Origin: Boswellia sacra
Lineage: Eukaryota > Streptophyta > Magnoliopsida > Sapindales > Burseraceae
Direction: 5' to 3'
NCBI GenBank assembly: GCA_013180625.2
Contig: SNVD02014863.1
Coordinates: 1-64,000 of the forward strand
DNA length: 64,000 nucleotides
Shown here piece after piece: positions 1 through 12,392 of this stretch. Position 1 is the stretch's first letter. Every line of letters begins with the position of its first letter. The notes below the pieces were generated by a model, which was given only the letters and a program-made list of their open reading frames with translations, was not told where the DNA came from and ran no database searches. The translations under genes were made by a program, and so were the position numbers.

Positions 1-50
1 GCACATGAAACAATTATTACTTGAGACACGTGACTGTGCTTTCATTCTAC

Positions 51-2104
51 CTCAGGATTCTGGCCAAAACAATGCATAATAGCTTGGTATTCTCTCAGAT
101 CACCAGCTGGTGTTGATGTAGCATGTGCATTTATGTAGTTTACATCTTCTCTGGCAACCCCAGTTCTTGCCAAAGCCTTCTCCATGCAAGAAACCATACC
201 CATCCCTGATTTAAGAAGGAAAAAAATTTAGTCAAAGTTGAGGACATTGCTTTGATCAATTTTGTGGAAAGTGTTCAACTAACCATCAGGATGAGGCTCA
301 GAAATGTGATTATAAGCATCAAAAGTGGAGCTTCCACCCAAAAATTCCGCATAAATATTTGCTTCTCTTCTCTGTCATATTATTGAGAATAAATACGTGA
401 CCATGTGAGAGCTAAAAGTTACAGAAGACCGTATAAAAGATTTCAATGCTATTACAAAATTGTTTCACACAACCGGTGTACCTTAGCATGTTCCATCTCT
501 TCCAAAAGCAAAACACCAGCTCCTTCTCCCACAACAAATCCATCACGCTCCTGTCAATTGCAACATTATAGATAGATAATTAAAAAGCCAGTGCATGATT
601 TTTTTGCTCATTTATTGCCAATTTGCAATATGTTTTACTGCCTTTAGTGTCGAACACTTATAGAGAATAAACTTCCAAGCCACGTTAGGACTGAATAAGC
701 AAAGGAAGGAAGAAAAAAAAGGAAAGAAAATTGAACTTAACAGTATCCCAGGGGCGTGAGGCTTTGGTTGGATCACTATTTCTCCTAGAAAGAGTTTCAC
801 AGGCCGCAAAACCAGCTATGCCTGAAACCATAAATATATAAAACAAAATTAGATGTTCATTCATCAGAGAAATTGTCTACCTACTAATTATGAATTCTCC
901 AACTTGTGAAAGTACTATATAATACCTGCTGGAAGAATTGTCGAATCAGAGCTGCCACAAAGCATGATGTCCTGCAGTTTTTCACAAAATGGGAAGAAGA
1001 ACATAATGCTCTTCCACATAAGCTCCAAAAACAATGAAAGATCTTATTACTTGAAATTAAATTAATTAATATCTAATGTTGGACGAAATTGAGCTGCTTA
1101 CTGTGTCACCTTTGATTATGTGGTGTGCTGCATTGAGTATACAATTATTGCCTGTTGCACACGCGGAAGAGATTGAATAGTTTGGGCCCTTCCATCCCTG
1201 CAATTTTGAAGCTTGTTGTGAGTAAGGCTGCATAAATTAACTGTTATCCTACATGCATTGAGCTCACCAGATCGATTGCTAGACCCGCAGAACCGATAGA
1301 GGTTATTCCATAAGGCACACTGAAGGGGTGTACTTTCCTACACGAAATCCACAATGCTTCCATTGCTTCACAAGTAGTCTGCTCAAAATCTAGAATACCA
1401 TCAGATTTGTCTTTACAAGAATTTATCAGACACAGTTACAAGTTTTAGTAACCTTCATGCCTCCTAATGCAGTGCCAATTATAACTCCACATCGACTTTT
1501 GTTTAACTTCTCAAGAACTTCTCCTGCAAGTCCACCATCTGCCAACGCTTTCTTCCCAGCAATGAGGCTATAAAGCATGTATTTGTCTGCCCTCTTAACA
1601 TGCTTTGGTGAGACCAAGCCATCTGTTGGGAGAGACTTGATTTCTCCAGCAATTCTCTATGAGAATAAGAGCTAGGCAGTGTCAAAATTAATCTTTATAC
1701 ACAGCAACAAGTTCAAGAAAATGAAAATGACCCAAATGATCATGAAGATATATATACATATAAATATTTACCACGGGCAAACTTGAACAATCAAAGCCCT
1801 CAATCTCAGTTATGCCACTGACACCTTGAAGAAGGTTACTGTAAAACACATCTGAATCATGACCAAGTGGTGTTACTACACCCAACCCTGTCACAACAAC
1901 CCTCCGTTGCTTTGCTGCTGGAGGCTTATTATTCTCAATCTTCTTCCTTCTCTGCAGGCAGCAGTTGAGGCCCGTCACTGTACTCTTGACAGACTGGCAC
2001 CTGTAGTGCTTCAAAGGGTGTTGTTTCTCATAATAAGTCACAGAAATGGAAGGAGAAGAAGAAAGGCACGTACAAACAGGAAAGGCTAGAGAAGAAGCCG
2101 CCAT
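51..2104 (-). CDS. KAS2: 3-oxoacyl-ACP synthase II-like (KAS II), plastid; 5' nine exons, truncated by window edge
   Basis: Condenses acyl-ACP with malonyl-ACP in plastid fatty-acid elongation (KAS II normally takes 16:0-ACP to 18:0-ACP). Coding exons read on the minus strand: 2104-1772, 1656-1453, 1378-1268, 1197-1102, 971-926, 821-742, 550-482, 371-284, 205-51. All junctions are GT-AG and keep phase, giving 394 codons. I start at the ATG at 2104; the frame is open a little further upstream but only from a TTG. Residues 1-66 are Ser/Arg/Lys-rich and fit a transit peptide. The ketosynthase fold starts at [15 protein letters not shown] (67-81). The nucleophile Cys229 sits in [10 protein letters not shown] and His370 in [11 protein letters not shown]; the second catalytic His (GHLLGAAG region) lies beyond the left edge. 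Closest by eye to KAS II, but positions usually fixed in KAS II differ (CGSSDST where CGGSDA is usual, AHHIIKGDT), so it may be a specialised paralogue. Confidence 0.88.
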
Positions 2105-3546
2105 TGAAGAAAACAAGAAATTAGCAACAAATGGAGTGAATTAACATTCAGAAGATAGGAACATTGTTGCCAACCTTTGAAGAGTTTAAGAGAGTGTAAA
2201 GTCGGAAGTAAAGAAAATAAATTAAAACAAGAAAAACGAAGTTGGCATGCATGGAAGTGAAAGAGACTGAAACGTCTTGTGGTGGTTCTTGCAATTTTAG
2301 TCAGTTCAGGCAAGCTAGTCATAGTAGGTGTGCTGCAAATTGTGTTCAACACAATTTCCCATGCACAAAAGCTAGCTTTTTGAGTAAATAAAATCCCTTT
2401 GCCGATCAGCAACAAATTATATAACTTCTTCACAAAAATTATACATAATGCACTGAAATTTTAACTCTAAGAGCGTCACATGAGTACATGAATGATATAT
2501 ATCTATTAATAAGCAACACAATTCTCCAGAATATGTTAAACTTATTTCATGTATACTTAAAATAAATTTTTTTTGGGAAAAAATGAATTTGTAAGAAGAT
2601 ATGAAGAAAAATTCAAACGGTCTAGGCTAATCATGATGTTAATAATTAATTGTGCTTTAAGGGGTACCCGGCCCACTCTTAAGTGGCATATATAGTGCTA
2701 AAAAGCAAATTAATATGTACTTAAGTATATATGGACCTATAATTAATATTAAATTAAGATCATAAGGCAGGCTATTGCTGAATCAATATTGTTATCATTC
2801 AAATTCATGCTTCAATTGTCTTCTTCGTGCATTAATTGTTTGTGTTGACACAAAAGGGGAAGTCGTATGGGAAACAATTATTAACCTTCTACGGATAAAA
2901 CATTCATGAAACAATCCAATCGATTTGTCCTAAACATTCATTCCTTATTTATATATACACAAGGGATTTTTTGATACAATAGTTTTATTACAAAATTAGA
3001 CACAATTTTTTAGTTATTGATCAATAAAATCCAATAATTAAAATGATTGGTGAGTTGACAATATCGAAGACAACATTTTACCTTTCAATCTTGATAATTG
3101 GATTTGGTGAGATCAATAACTAAAAAATTATGTCAATAAATTATGATAAAACCTTGTATTAAAATATTCCTTCCCCATATATATATATATGACCTTGCCA
3201 AAGAGGTTTATATATACAACAATGTTAAAGAAAAAAATATTGATATTGAGAACTTAAATAAATGATATTAAATTGTCTTATTCAACTAGGCAAGTAAAAA
3301 TGAAGATGGAAGAGGTTGGGCAAAGTGCCATTGTCATAATAGATTATTTGGGACTTTGGTAAATACCATATATGTGAGCTAAAGCTATTAGTGGGCAATT
3401 GAGGCTTAATTTAATTATTACATTTAAAAAGGCTCAAATTTTCAACGGTCGTATTTTTTTAAATTTCTCTTCCTGGGTGCCATTTGGAAAACAAGAAGGC
3501 AAATTAAAGTATTAAACCAAACCAAAGAAGAGAGCGAAACCCATCA
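2105..3546. promoter_or_regulatory. Shared intergenic region between two divergent genes
   Basis: The KAS II-like gene leaves leftward and the CCCH gene rightward, so about 1.4 kb must carry both promoters and 5' leaders. It is AT-rich with no convincing coding frame. A TATATATATATA run near 3178-3190 is a possible TATA-type element but could be simple repeat. A MITE-like inverted repeat occupies 2964-3170. No other motif stood out. Confidence 0.4.
2964..3170. repeat. MITE-like element with about 75-bp imperfect terminal inverted repeats
   Basis: The left end (ggattttttgatacaatag, through ttttttagttattgatc) is the imperfect reverse complement of the right end (gatcaataactaaaaaatt, through cttgtattaaaatattcc). 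The element is about 207 bp, AT-rich and non-coding, as expected of a non-autonomous DNA transposon. The target-site duplication is not clear, so the superfamily is not assigned. Confidence 0.6.
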
Positions 3547-6062
3547 ATGGCAGCCAATGCGCAAGCAAGAGTAGAAGAGTATTCAGACGACGATGTGATC
3601 TCCATTGAAAGTGAAGAATCCGACCCGGGTTGCGACTCCGACTTAGACCCGAGTTGGTGTGTTCTTGAGGACTCTCGTGCCAAGTTCTCAGACCTCTCTA
3701 TCAGGAAAAAGTCTAAGTCACGGTTAGCCAGCTTCTCGAAATTTAGTACTCTATTTGTTTTAAATGTCAGCTTTGATTGTAGACTGTGTTTTGAATATTG
3801 GGTTGTTTTGCATGAGTAGCATTGACAAAGATTTGGATGAGGATGTTGATGAAAATGAAGTAACAGTTCAAAAGATTATAGAAGGTTAGTGTCTTTGCTT
3901 TCTTGAACATGTTCTATTATGTTGTTTTTGTTTTTTAAGTGAAAAGAAAAAAGTGCTTATGGGATTTTTCTTTTTACTATTTATTTTAAAATCTCACATC
4001 TCATATTATTAGTGTACAAGTTTTGGAGTAGTTTATAAGGGTTTGAGTTCCCTTAATGAGTCGATGCATTTTGGTTGAGGGAGTTGTGAACAACAAAGTG
4101 GACAATAAGCTTGAAATGTGATTTTTGTTTTTGTTCCATTGTTGTGGCAGCTGGGCAGCTGGAGAAATTGAAAGTGGAGCACTGCAAAGTTTATTTGAGG
4201 AAGAATGGATTGAGATTGACTGGCAAAAAATGCACTCTCATTCAGCGCATAAAAGAGCATTTAGAGTAATTTCATCTTCTTTTATATATATAGTTCTAAT
4301 GACTTTAATTAAGCTTATACACTCTGACATTTATTAAATTCTTTAATGCTTTTCAGCATTTTAAATGGTGAAGGGGAGAAAAAGTACCCAATATCTAGCT
4401 TTGGGTTGAACTGTAAAGGTATGAATCTGTCTCTGCTCAAATCTTAGGAATTAGCTACAAGTGTTGATATCATGGATTGCACTTCTGCCACATCAATTAA
4501 GATGTACTTTTACTTTCTACTCTAATAAATATGGATTAATTCAGGTGACGCATGCACAGGCGATGTTGTTATGTTTGAACAGAATGTTCATAAAATGTAA
4601 GCTTTTGCCTATATATATATTTTTATATTGAAACAACTGTAAGAGACTAGTCTTCAGTTTAAGGTTGATGAAAATGGCATTTTACAACATATTTTTGCAT
4701 GATTACACTAATTTTCTCATACTAGTACTACTAATTATTGCCCTCATCTTATTAATTCTCTGCTATTTTATCAGGTTCGACCTAGCATCACGCAGTGCTA
4801 GTGGTCCTCCATGTGGAAAAAGGATTGTTGCAGGCCGCATAGTGAAAGAAAGCTATGGAGAAGCCAAGCAGCAGCATACATTTACTGTGAGTCAAAAGGC
4901 ATATAGAAATTTGAAGATATAGATTAGTTGAGAAGACATGAAATTATTGCTTAGGTGATGTATTTTACACTGAACTTATGAGCGAAATAGAACATATGAG
5001 ACTCTACTAGTATGACTATTTATTTTGTTATTCCTTGAAAAGATCAAGCAATTCTTGGGTGACACATTTGTGTTATTGAATATCTTTATTTTAATTGAAT
5101 CATGTTTTTTAATGACTTGACTGGTAGAAGCTCTGCAGTAGTCCTGTTTCAGGTTCTGGTACATTTTTTCCTGCTTGTTTTGGTTCTTCTGCAATTCATA
5201 TAATATCTTCATCTGTTTTGATACAAATTATAAACATGAAGATGATGTGATTTGAACTCATCATAAAGTAATATGGTGGTTGAAGTGCTGGTTTTATCTG
5301 TTCTTTTCAGATAGAGGTCCTCTGGAGCAAAGGGGAGAAGCCACTCCCTCCACTCCATCCTCTCCTAATCAAGGGTCGAAATCTTTATCGACTGAGTACC
5401 CTGAGACAGGTTCATAATAGGATAATTTCTATTCATTTTATGTACTTTTTTTGGTTTTCTGTTGATCCTTCTCTCTTATGCTAGCTTTATCCTTACTGTC
5501 ATTTCAGAAATGGGAGGATGAAAATGAGAGACTTAGAGTTCTGATGGAAAAACACTCAAGGGGTTCTCTAGCCAGGTCTGATAGAGACACACGGATCCGG
5601 GAGAAGAAGAGGATGATAATGCTGAAGAAAAACAGGTACTTGTATGAAAGTTTCTGAATTGTAATCAGTTTTAGCTCTATGGTATTGTGTGCTAAACATG
5701 CTATGAAACTCATCTAAGGTTAGATTTGTATTTACATGGAAATGTTGCATGCCTTCAGGAAGTCCAAAGAGGATGATCCAAAAAAGAAAGCAACATCGAG
5801 AGTGCAAATTCTAGCTCAGCAGCCTGCAGTTCCTGATGTACAGCCCAACTTCATTGCAAATAAGGTTAACTGGTTACCAGAGAGGACTAAACATAGACAG
5901 CCGCTAGAGTGCATCAATAATTTTCATCCAGTGAGTCTGCCTCATAGACTAGGATATGAGAAAAAGAAGATTTGCAGATATCATGCTAAAGGAAGATGCT
6001 ATTTTGGAGACAACTGCAAGTTCTTGCATGACCTGAGAAACAAGTTGCAATCAAAATTGTGA
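3547..6062 (+). CDS. SAP domain plus CCCH-type zinc finger protein
   Basis: Nine coding exons: 3547-3722, 3820-3884, 4151-4265, 4357-4418, 4545-4596, 4775-4886, 5311-5409, 5508-5635, 5759-6062. Phase is kept at all eight GT-AG junctions, predicting 370 aa. The N terminus is acidic (EEYSDDDVISIESEESD). Residues about 82-119 form a SAP-like helix-extended loop-helix (LEKLKVEHCKVYLRKNGLRL, then GKKCTLIQRIKEHL), a fold usually binding DNA or chromatin. A conserved middle block follows (about 130-240), then a basic segment, and a single C-terminal zinc finger C342-x7-C350-x5-C356-x3-H360 (CRYHAKGRC, CYFGDNC, CKFLH). This domain order is known in plant CCCH proteins of unsettled function; a nuclear nucleic-acid-binding role is inferred. 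No break is seen. It lies head to head with the KAS gene. Confidence 0.85.
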
Positions 6063-6064
6063 TG

Positions 6065-6105
6065 GTTTTGGAAAAACACTCAAAGGGGTTCTCTTGCCAA
6101 GTCTA
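6065..6105 (+). repeat. Copy of an exon 8 segment just downstream of the stop codon
   Basis: The stretch gaaaaacactcaaaggggtt and the bases after it repeat, in the same orientation and with a few changes, about 37 bp of exon 8 of the CCCH gene (about 5541-5580). It begins three bases after the stop codon, so it is presumably in the 3' UTR. Confidence 0.75.
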
Positions 6106-7447
6106 TTTGCACATATTTTTGGATTATTAATGACTTAAACTTATGGCTAAATAAACAATTATTTCAACTAATTAAAATTTGGACAGTCGAAAATTATTTA
6201 CTGATTTTGTCTATACAATTCTCACAAAACAATAAAAACTACCTCAAGAGAGTGGAAAAAAATTATAAGATGTGTAGCTTTATGTAGCATTGTCTTTATT
6301 TGATGTAACCTGAATTGGGCCCAAATCTCACTTTTCATTGTGACCGAAATTTGGGGTAGGGCCCAAAGCAAGGTACACCCTCCTTAAAAATAAAAAATAA
6401 CAAATAAAACGAGTTGTAATTAGGATAATATTATTTTAATAAATTAAATGATAAAAAAATAATTAATAATTTAAAATTTACTGTATAATATCATATTGTA
6501 TTGAGTTAGAAAATAATATTGTATATTTCCATATTCATATTCACCTATCAATAAGATTCATTAATTATATATTTCTATATTCTTATAGGAGTTAATCTCA
6601 TATGTCTGATAAAAAATAGTAATCAAAGATAACCCGATTTATTTGTTGAAGAGCAAAATCTCATATTTTGAAAGGGTAACATTGTTATAAAATATATTAA
6701 ATAAAAAGAAGGAATCTTTTTCTTGCTACCCACCCTTATTTCCATGAACCAATAAAACATTCTTTCTGTAAAGAGTAATACTTGATTTACAATCTTCATA
6801 TAATCTAAACTATACAACCCACACGAAAAAATTCATTGGGAGAGGAAAAATACAAAAAAGAATTATAGAAGTTATATTTTTAATAAGATTTTGCTACGTA
6901 AACAGTCATATCAGATTGTAGAATTTAGATTGTTTGAAGGTTATAAATCTAGCAATACTGATCTTTGAATTCATTTTAAAAAAAAAATCTTTGTTTGCCC
7001 TGCTCATATGCTTAATTCGACAACATGAGAATATTCTAACCTAAACCTGTTGGAGTTGATAAAAAATTTTGTAATGGAAAAAATCACAGTCACATATTGT
7101 TGTAATGCAAACAGTCACGTGGGATACCCAAGAGAAAAGAAAATTCACGTTTTCGTTGACAATCATGTGCTTCTTGATCTTGACTACTTCATAAATATCT
7201 ATATACATCATTTTCAATTGCTTCACGTTTAACTTCTTCATTTGATATCTTATTGTCATACAGTTAAATATGAATATGCAATATATAATTATTATTTTTC
7301 AAGTAATGTACTATTTCAGCTTTTGTACCATGTATTTTTTTCGTTTCATGTTCTATTTAATTTATGGTAACTGGTCCTTTTATAGAAATTTTTGCATTTG
7401 ATCTCCAAAAATTGCTGTTAAGTTTACTGAGACTCTTTCCAGGTAAA
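6106..7447. other. Intergenic flank of the oxidase array, left side
   Basis: No gene is seen. A GGGCCCA-rich block (about 6305-6375) recurs upstream of other array members. A MITE lies at 6774-6961. A stretch at about 7150-7262, including cttgatcttgactacttcat, resembles the probable 5'-UTR exon preceding other copies. Together these place the left end of the first duplicated unit near 6.3 kb. Confidence 0.5.
6774..6961. repeat. MITE, family 2, copy 1
   Basis: Imperfect terminal inverted repeats: the left arm agtaatacttgatttacaat pairs with the right arm ending ataaatctagcaatactgat. The interior matches the element at 38315-38514 in both halves (for example agttatatttttaataagat here and agttatattttcaataggat there), so the two are members of one family. 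Confidence 0.6.
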
Positions 7448-10246
7448 ATGGCAGCTGAACCTGTAAACGTGAATGAGTTTCAAGAATTGGCTAGGCTAGC
7501 CCTGCCAAAAATGTATTATGATTTCTTCCCTGGGGGAGCAGAGGACCAGCACACCCTGAAAGAGAATGTGGAAGCATTTCAAAGAATCACGTAATATTTT
7601 TAGATTGTAAATATGTTATTCAGAAAATGCATTACATCAGTTTATCTATCAGCTTTGTTTGCGGGTTATCAGGTTGCGCCAAGAGTTCTTGTAAATGTGA
7701 GTGGAATAACATATTGCTTCCACTCACATTATTGCTTCAGCATCTCTACATAAGATGGCAAATCCTGAAGGTCTTACTCCTTGATTTAGATATGGAAAAA
7801 ATTCATAATATAACTATTTGTTTCTGTGTTTCAGGAGTGGTGGCCACAGCTAGAGCAGCAGCAGCATGTAGCACCATAATGGTTTTTTTAAAAAAAAAAA
7901 ATTTCAGAACATTTTGTACTAATTTCTAACTTGGGCGTTGTTATATTGAAAATCCCCCTCTTATTTCATCAGTCCAGGTCTTATCTTTTGCATCTAGCTG
8001 CACTACAGAGGAGGTTTCTGCCAGCGGCAATTCTGTTCGCTTCCACCAATTATATGTGCCTTGCTATTCTTGAGCTCTTTTATTTTTCAATCTGCAAATC
8101 AACTTGGTTTAGCAGCAATGATTTCTTGTGTATTTTGTGCTATCATTGATAGGAATTTAAAGGCAGCTTGGCATATCCTATACGTCAGTAGGTATACAAG
8201 AAGCGAGATATAGCAACTACACTAGTGCAGAGAGCTGAAAGGAATGGATATAAGGCTGTTGTCTTGACTGTTGATACTCCGAGACCTGGTCGAAGGGAGG
8301 CAGACATGAAGAACAAGTGAATCATCTTCTCTTTCCTTTTCTTTCTGTCACCAAACTCTATAAATTTGATCAAAATAAACCATGTTCTCAATCTCATATG
8401 AGAAGTATTTCTGCAGATTGATTGTACCACCAATGAAGAATTTGGAACGCCTCTTGACAACCAAAATAGTCTGTGAGTGGATTCTTCTCACTTACATTTA
8501 CTGGGGCCATAAATTTCTGGTGGTCAATTCAGATCTTGCATTTATCGGTGCTGTTTTTGGCTCTCAATTCTTGTCCGATACACAGCATTAATAGTCATTA
8601 TCTGGCCCGGATATTGACCTCTGCTAACTGAGGTAATTATATTAATTTAATGGACTTAAGACTTATGCAGCATATGGGTTCAAATTTAGAAGCTTTTGCA
8701 AATCGGGCCAAGGATGCTTCTTTTAGGTCGGAGGTATAAAACAGTAGACCTTTCAGTATGTTTCTAAGCTTTTATACTGATGCTTGTGACAAACTTTTTA
8801 TGTTAGTGATGTTGCTAGGATTGAAATCTGTATACGCCGTGGTAATGCTTGATTTTACCAGAAATTAATGGAAGCTCCTGCACTTTTCTTTCTCTTTTTG
8901 TTTTTATTTGTCAAGTGCGTTGAATACTAGAACATTGGTTTGCACTAGTCTTAGTGGTTAAGATCTATTACAAACTTGCCAATTCTGATCAAGAGGATAC
9001 TCACTCGTGAAGATGGTAAGCTCAGAGGGCATGCTCCATTTTTCTTTTCCTAGCCAAGAGTTGATTTATGTGATTATTGGTAGCATGGAGTTAGAGATTT
9101 AGAATTGAAATCAAGTAGAATTGGAGATGCTAGTCTCTAATTTTTCTGAATATGGCAACCTTAAACTGCATCTACTTCCGTATTCATACAATCAAGCATT
9201 TTCACTTGCCATGGTCTCCTCTCTTCCACAATGAATATTTAGCCCTTTCTATTTTATGAAATTTAACATAATTCGTAACTCTTCTAATTTTTGGAGTTCA
9301 TAGTTGAAAAAATCTTATTCAATTATCTTTCTTATCCCCTTTCAATAATTTATGGACATACCAGTCTTCAAAATTACAAGAACTTGAACAGAGGCTTCTT
9401 TGGTCCTCGATATTGATCTACCATTTGCAGCAATAAAGGCTGTGCAAGTAGGTGTTGCTGGGATTATTGTTTCCAATCATGGAGCTAGGCAGCTAGACTA
9501 TGGCCCTGCCACTATTTCTGTTCTGGAAGAGGTGACTATCAGTTCTACACTGCCATTAGCACTTCAATTTGATACCCTTCAGTATTATAATAGCTTGGAA
9601 TCACATTTTGATTAATATGAACAACAAAACTTAAAAACAAATTTCAAAAATCTGAGGCATATGCACTTTTCAGATGTGCTGATATGCATATGATCATGTA
9701 AACAAGGAGATGTTGTAATAGTTTAATTCTCAAAGTAGCATTTCAGTGAAGTGAAAGTATTTAATTTGATTCATGAAATAAAGGATCTGAATTCTAGTAT
9801 ATGATATATTATATAAGAAAGGAACTAATCCAACACTTGTGTTACCTCCCCTGAGCTTGCATTTAGTTCATGTTGTTGAAAGGAAAGTTACAGTGCTAAT
9901 GGATGGAGGAATTCGTCAAGGAACTGATGTTTTCAAGGCCTTGTAAGGTTTATACAACTTGCATTTAATTTCTCGATTCACTTTGGAAAATAAGTTAGAT
10001 GTTGCACTTACTTTCTTGAAAGTGATGGAGATTTCCCTTGATATTTAGTGATACGCATTACTGCAGGTGGGAAGACCTGTTATCTATGGCCTTGCTGCTA
10101 AGGGCGACTACGGGGTGAGGCGCGTTTTCGAAATGCTGAAGGATGAGTCTGAGCTCACCATGGCCTTTTCTGGTTGTCCTAGTGTGAAACATATCAGCAG
10201 AAATCATGTGAGAACAGAGCATGAGAGATTCCACTCTATGCTCTAA
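7448..10246 (+). pseudogene. (S)-2-hydroxy-acid oxidase (GLO4/HAOX type), copy A, pseudogene
   Basis: All 11 exon equivalents of the intact copies can be followed, from the ATG at 7448 to the TAA at 10244-10246. Exon 1 is clean ([34 protein letters not shown]). Exon 2 (from about 7673) has lost a base near its start, giving an early TAA near 7692, and also lacks part of the [14 protein letters not shown] segment. Exon 8 (about 8960) has lost its acceptor and first codons. The exon 10 acceptor reads gcattt where intact copies have gcaggt. Exon 10 then stops at KALstop, missing the ALGAQAVL codons and its donor. Exon 11 is open and still ends HSML. The remaining exons keep GT-AG borders. Several independent lesions make a functional oxidase very unlikely. 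Confidence 0.88.
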
Positions 10247-11659
10247 TATTATTTTCTGATGAAGAAATGTCTTGCATTTGGATTTTTAATGACAATCATT
10301 AAAATGTTTGGAAACTTTTTAAGCATTATTTGTGATGAGTGCTGATTTTTTCTTCTATACCATATAATAAAACAAACAATAGATCACCAAATTGTCAACC
10401 ACTATCACTGATTATTATTTTATTGAGCTTGTGCATATATATTCATTCAATGAAGTACAGATGAGACCAAAGATGTACAAGAAGCATTTTGATAGATGAA
10501 CCAGATTAAGCAAAGAGCAGTTATCAGTTGCCACACTAATTTCTTGGTTGTCTTGAGGCCAGGTAGCTGCCCTCCCCCTTTCTCAAGAATTCTTGCTTTT
10601 CAGCACTAGCCATTAGTTTCTTGGTTTTCTGGCTTTCATCAATTCCAGGAGGCTTCTCAGCTTCATCTCAATTCTGTTCCGCAAAACCAAATTCAAGGAT
10701 TTAGCTATGTTTTTGCAACGTTATTACATCAACAATATTCGAGATTCTAATCCAATATTATCAAGCCAATAACATAGTAACATCCTTAATTTATGAAAAT
10801 ATATTTTGGATAAATAGAAAAGTTCCAAGTTATAATAGGTTTAGATTAAGTCTCTTTTGCTGTTTTTATGAATTTGAAAATGTATTTATGAAGTAATACG
10901 TGCAAAAGACGAAAATAAAATCTTGTTAATCTTGCAAATGTCTTTGGACTATTTCAAACAATTAAATTTAATGGAATTGAAGATTATTGACTTATTTTAA
11001 TTTCTATAAATATCACATGAAATGAGAGTTATGATGCTCATATACTTTAGATTCTAATCTGTAGGGAAAAAAATGGAAGAACTTGTGGAAAAATTATAAA
11101 ATGTATTATGTTTCCTTTGAGCCAGCCTGACTTGGGCCCAATTCTTATTCTGACCATGGGCTTAGTTCAGAGGCAGAGCCTATTGGGCCCAAGCAACTCT
11201 TACAGTAAGAAATTGAAACTAATAATAGCATGCCTTTTTTATTTTTTATTTTTATTTTTTTTAAATAGACAAAAAGAAGAACCCAATTAACATATTATTT
11301 TCTTAAAAACTTAAATTTATAGGTGTCATTGGGTTAATATATCTTTGTACCATATTAAGTCATCACTTTTTTTAAAACTTTCAGGTAAAGTGTTTTTTAA
11401 CATTGATAAAACTTTTAGCTTGGAATCATTTCAAGAAAAATTTGTTTTTAAATTTTTTATATACTTGCCATAAAATTCATAAAGATTTCATTTTAAGTTT
11501 AGTAATATTTTATTAAATACCATCTACAGATCAATAATAAGGGAGACCATCCTGAATTGGGTCCATTTCTAACCCTGTATTGTAGGTTGAGATTAGAGAC
11601 AGAGCCAGCCTGATTCCCATTTTCAGTTTTTCAGAAAGTTGAACTCTACTTCCAGTGAA
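10247..11659. other. Downstream flank of copy A and duplicated GGCCCA-rich block
   Basis: No complete gene is seen. At about 10555-10690 there is a stretch whose minus strand reads like a short coding remnant (RIEMKLRSLLELMKARKP), with related sequence near 28915-28960 and 49000-49160. From about 11113 a block rich in GGCCCA (cttgggcccaattcttattc) runs to about 11535. A second, diverged copy starts at about 11541, is split by the copia insertion and resumes at 17061. Confidence 0.5.
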
Positions 11660-11664
11660 ATAAA

Positions 11665-12228
11665 TGTTGGTATTTGGCTCATATGAAAACAAAGTGGGAG
11701 AGATCCCACATTACTTGAGAAGCAAAGTTGGGTCTCATATTGGCCTTATAAAAGAGGCCATGTGGAAGAAATATAAGTGTACCAAATTGAAATATCTTTC
11801 ACCCCCTCAAAATTATAAGGTCTCATAAGTAAGACCTCGTAGTTTAAGGGCCTTTCTGTAAGGACCTTAAAGTTTGTAATATTTGTTTTTCTCCCTTTGT
11901 TTTGGGTATATGTAGTATTGCCCAATTGTTTGGGTAATTATAGTTTGGCCCAACTATTTGGGTAATTGCAGTTTGGCCCAATAGTTGTGGTATTTGTATT
12001 GTGGCCCAAAAAGTTTGTATTCTGTTTGAAGATAGTGGAAAGTTTCTTCAGCGGCGCCCGAGGACGTAGGTATTTATACCGAACCTCGTTAAATCCTGGT
12101 GTGTTTTCTATTTCTGCATTGTGGTTGATTGGTTGCCTCTTTTGTTGCTATTATATTCAATTATCTGGCATAGTTGTGGTTGTGCATTTGGTTGTTCTGT
12201 TGGTTATCGTTTCCGCTTGTGCATAACA
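11665..12228 (+). repeat. 5' LTR of copia element 1
   Basis: 564 bp. It carries TATAAAA at about 11746, a likely promoter box. A 28-bp unit starting cccaattgtttgggtaatta is repeated about three times from 11921 (starts 11921, 11949, 11977, and a last GGCCCA at 12003-12008). Confidence 0.93.
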
Positions 12229-12230
12229 AT

Positions 12231-12242
12231 TGGTATCAGAGC
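12231..12242 (+). other. Primer-binding site of copia element 1
   Basis: TGGTATCAGAGC, complementary to the 3' end of plant initiator tRNA-Met, two bases after the 5' LTR. This is the usual copia primer site. Confidence 0.9.
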
Positions 12243-12392
12243 CGAAGGTTTTGGGTAGTTAGTGGCTATTTCATTGAAGCACTTACTACTGTTCTGGGCT
12301 GTTGATTTTGGATTGCTAGTTATTGAATATAATAGTTTGTGGAGCTTGGTTATTGGTGATTTGTGTATCGAGCTTATTTGTGAGAGGTTGTA

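Noticed and set aside
1379..1389. Upstream acceptor for KAS exon 3 at about 1390
   Set aside because: It breaks the reading frame. The CAG at 1379-1381 keeps phase and aligns residue for residue with KAS II.
2105..2116. N-terminal extension of the KAS gene to 2116
   Set aside because: The codon at 2114-2116 on the minus strand is TTG; the first ATG in frame is at 2104.
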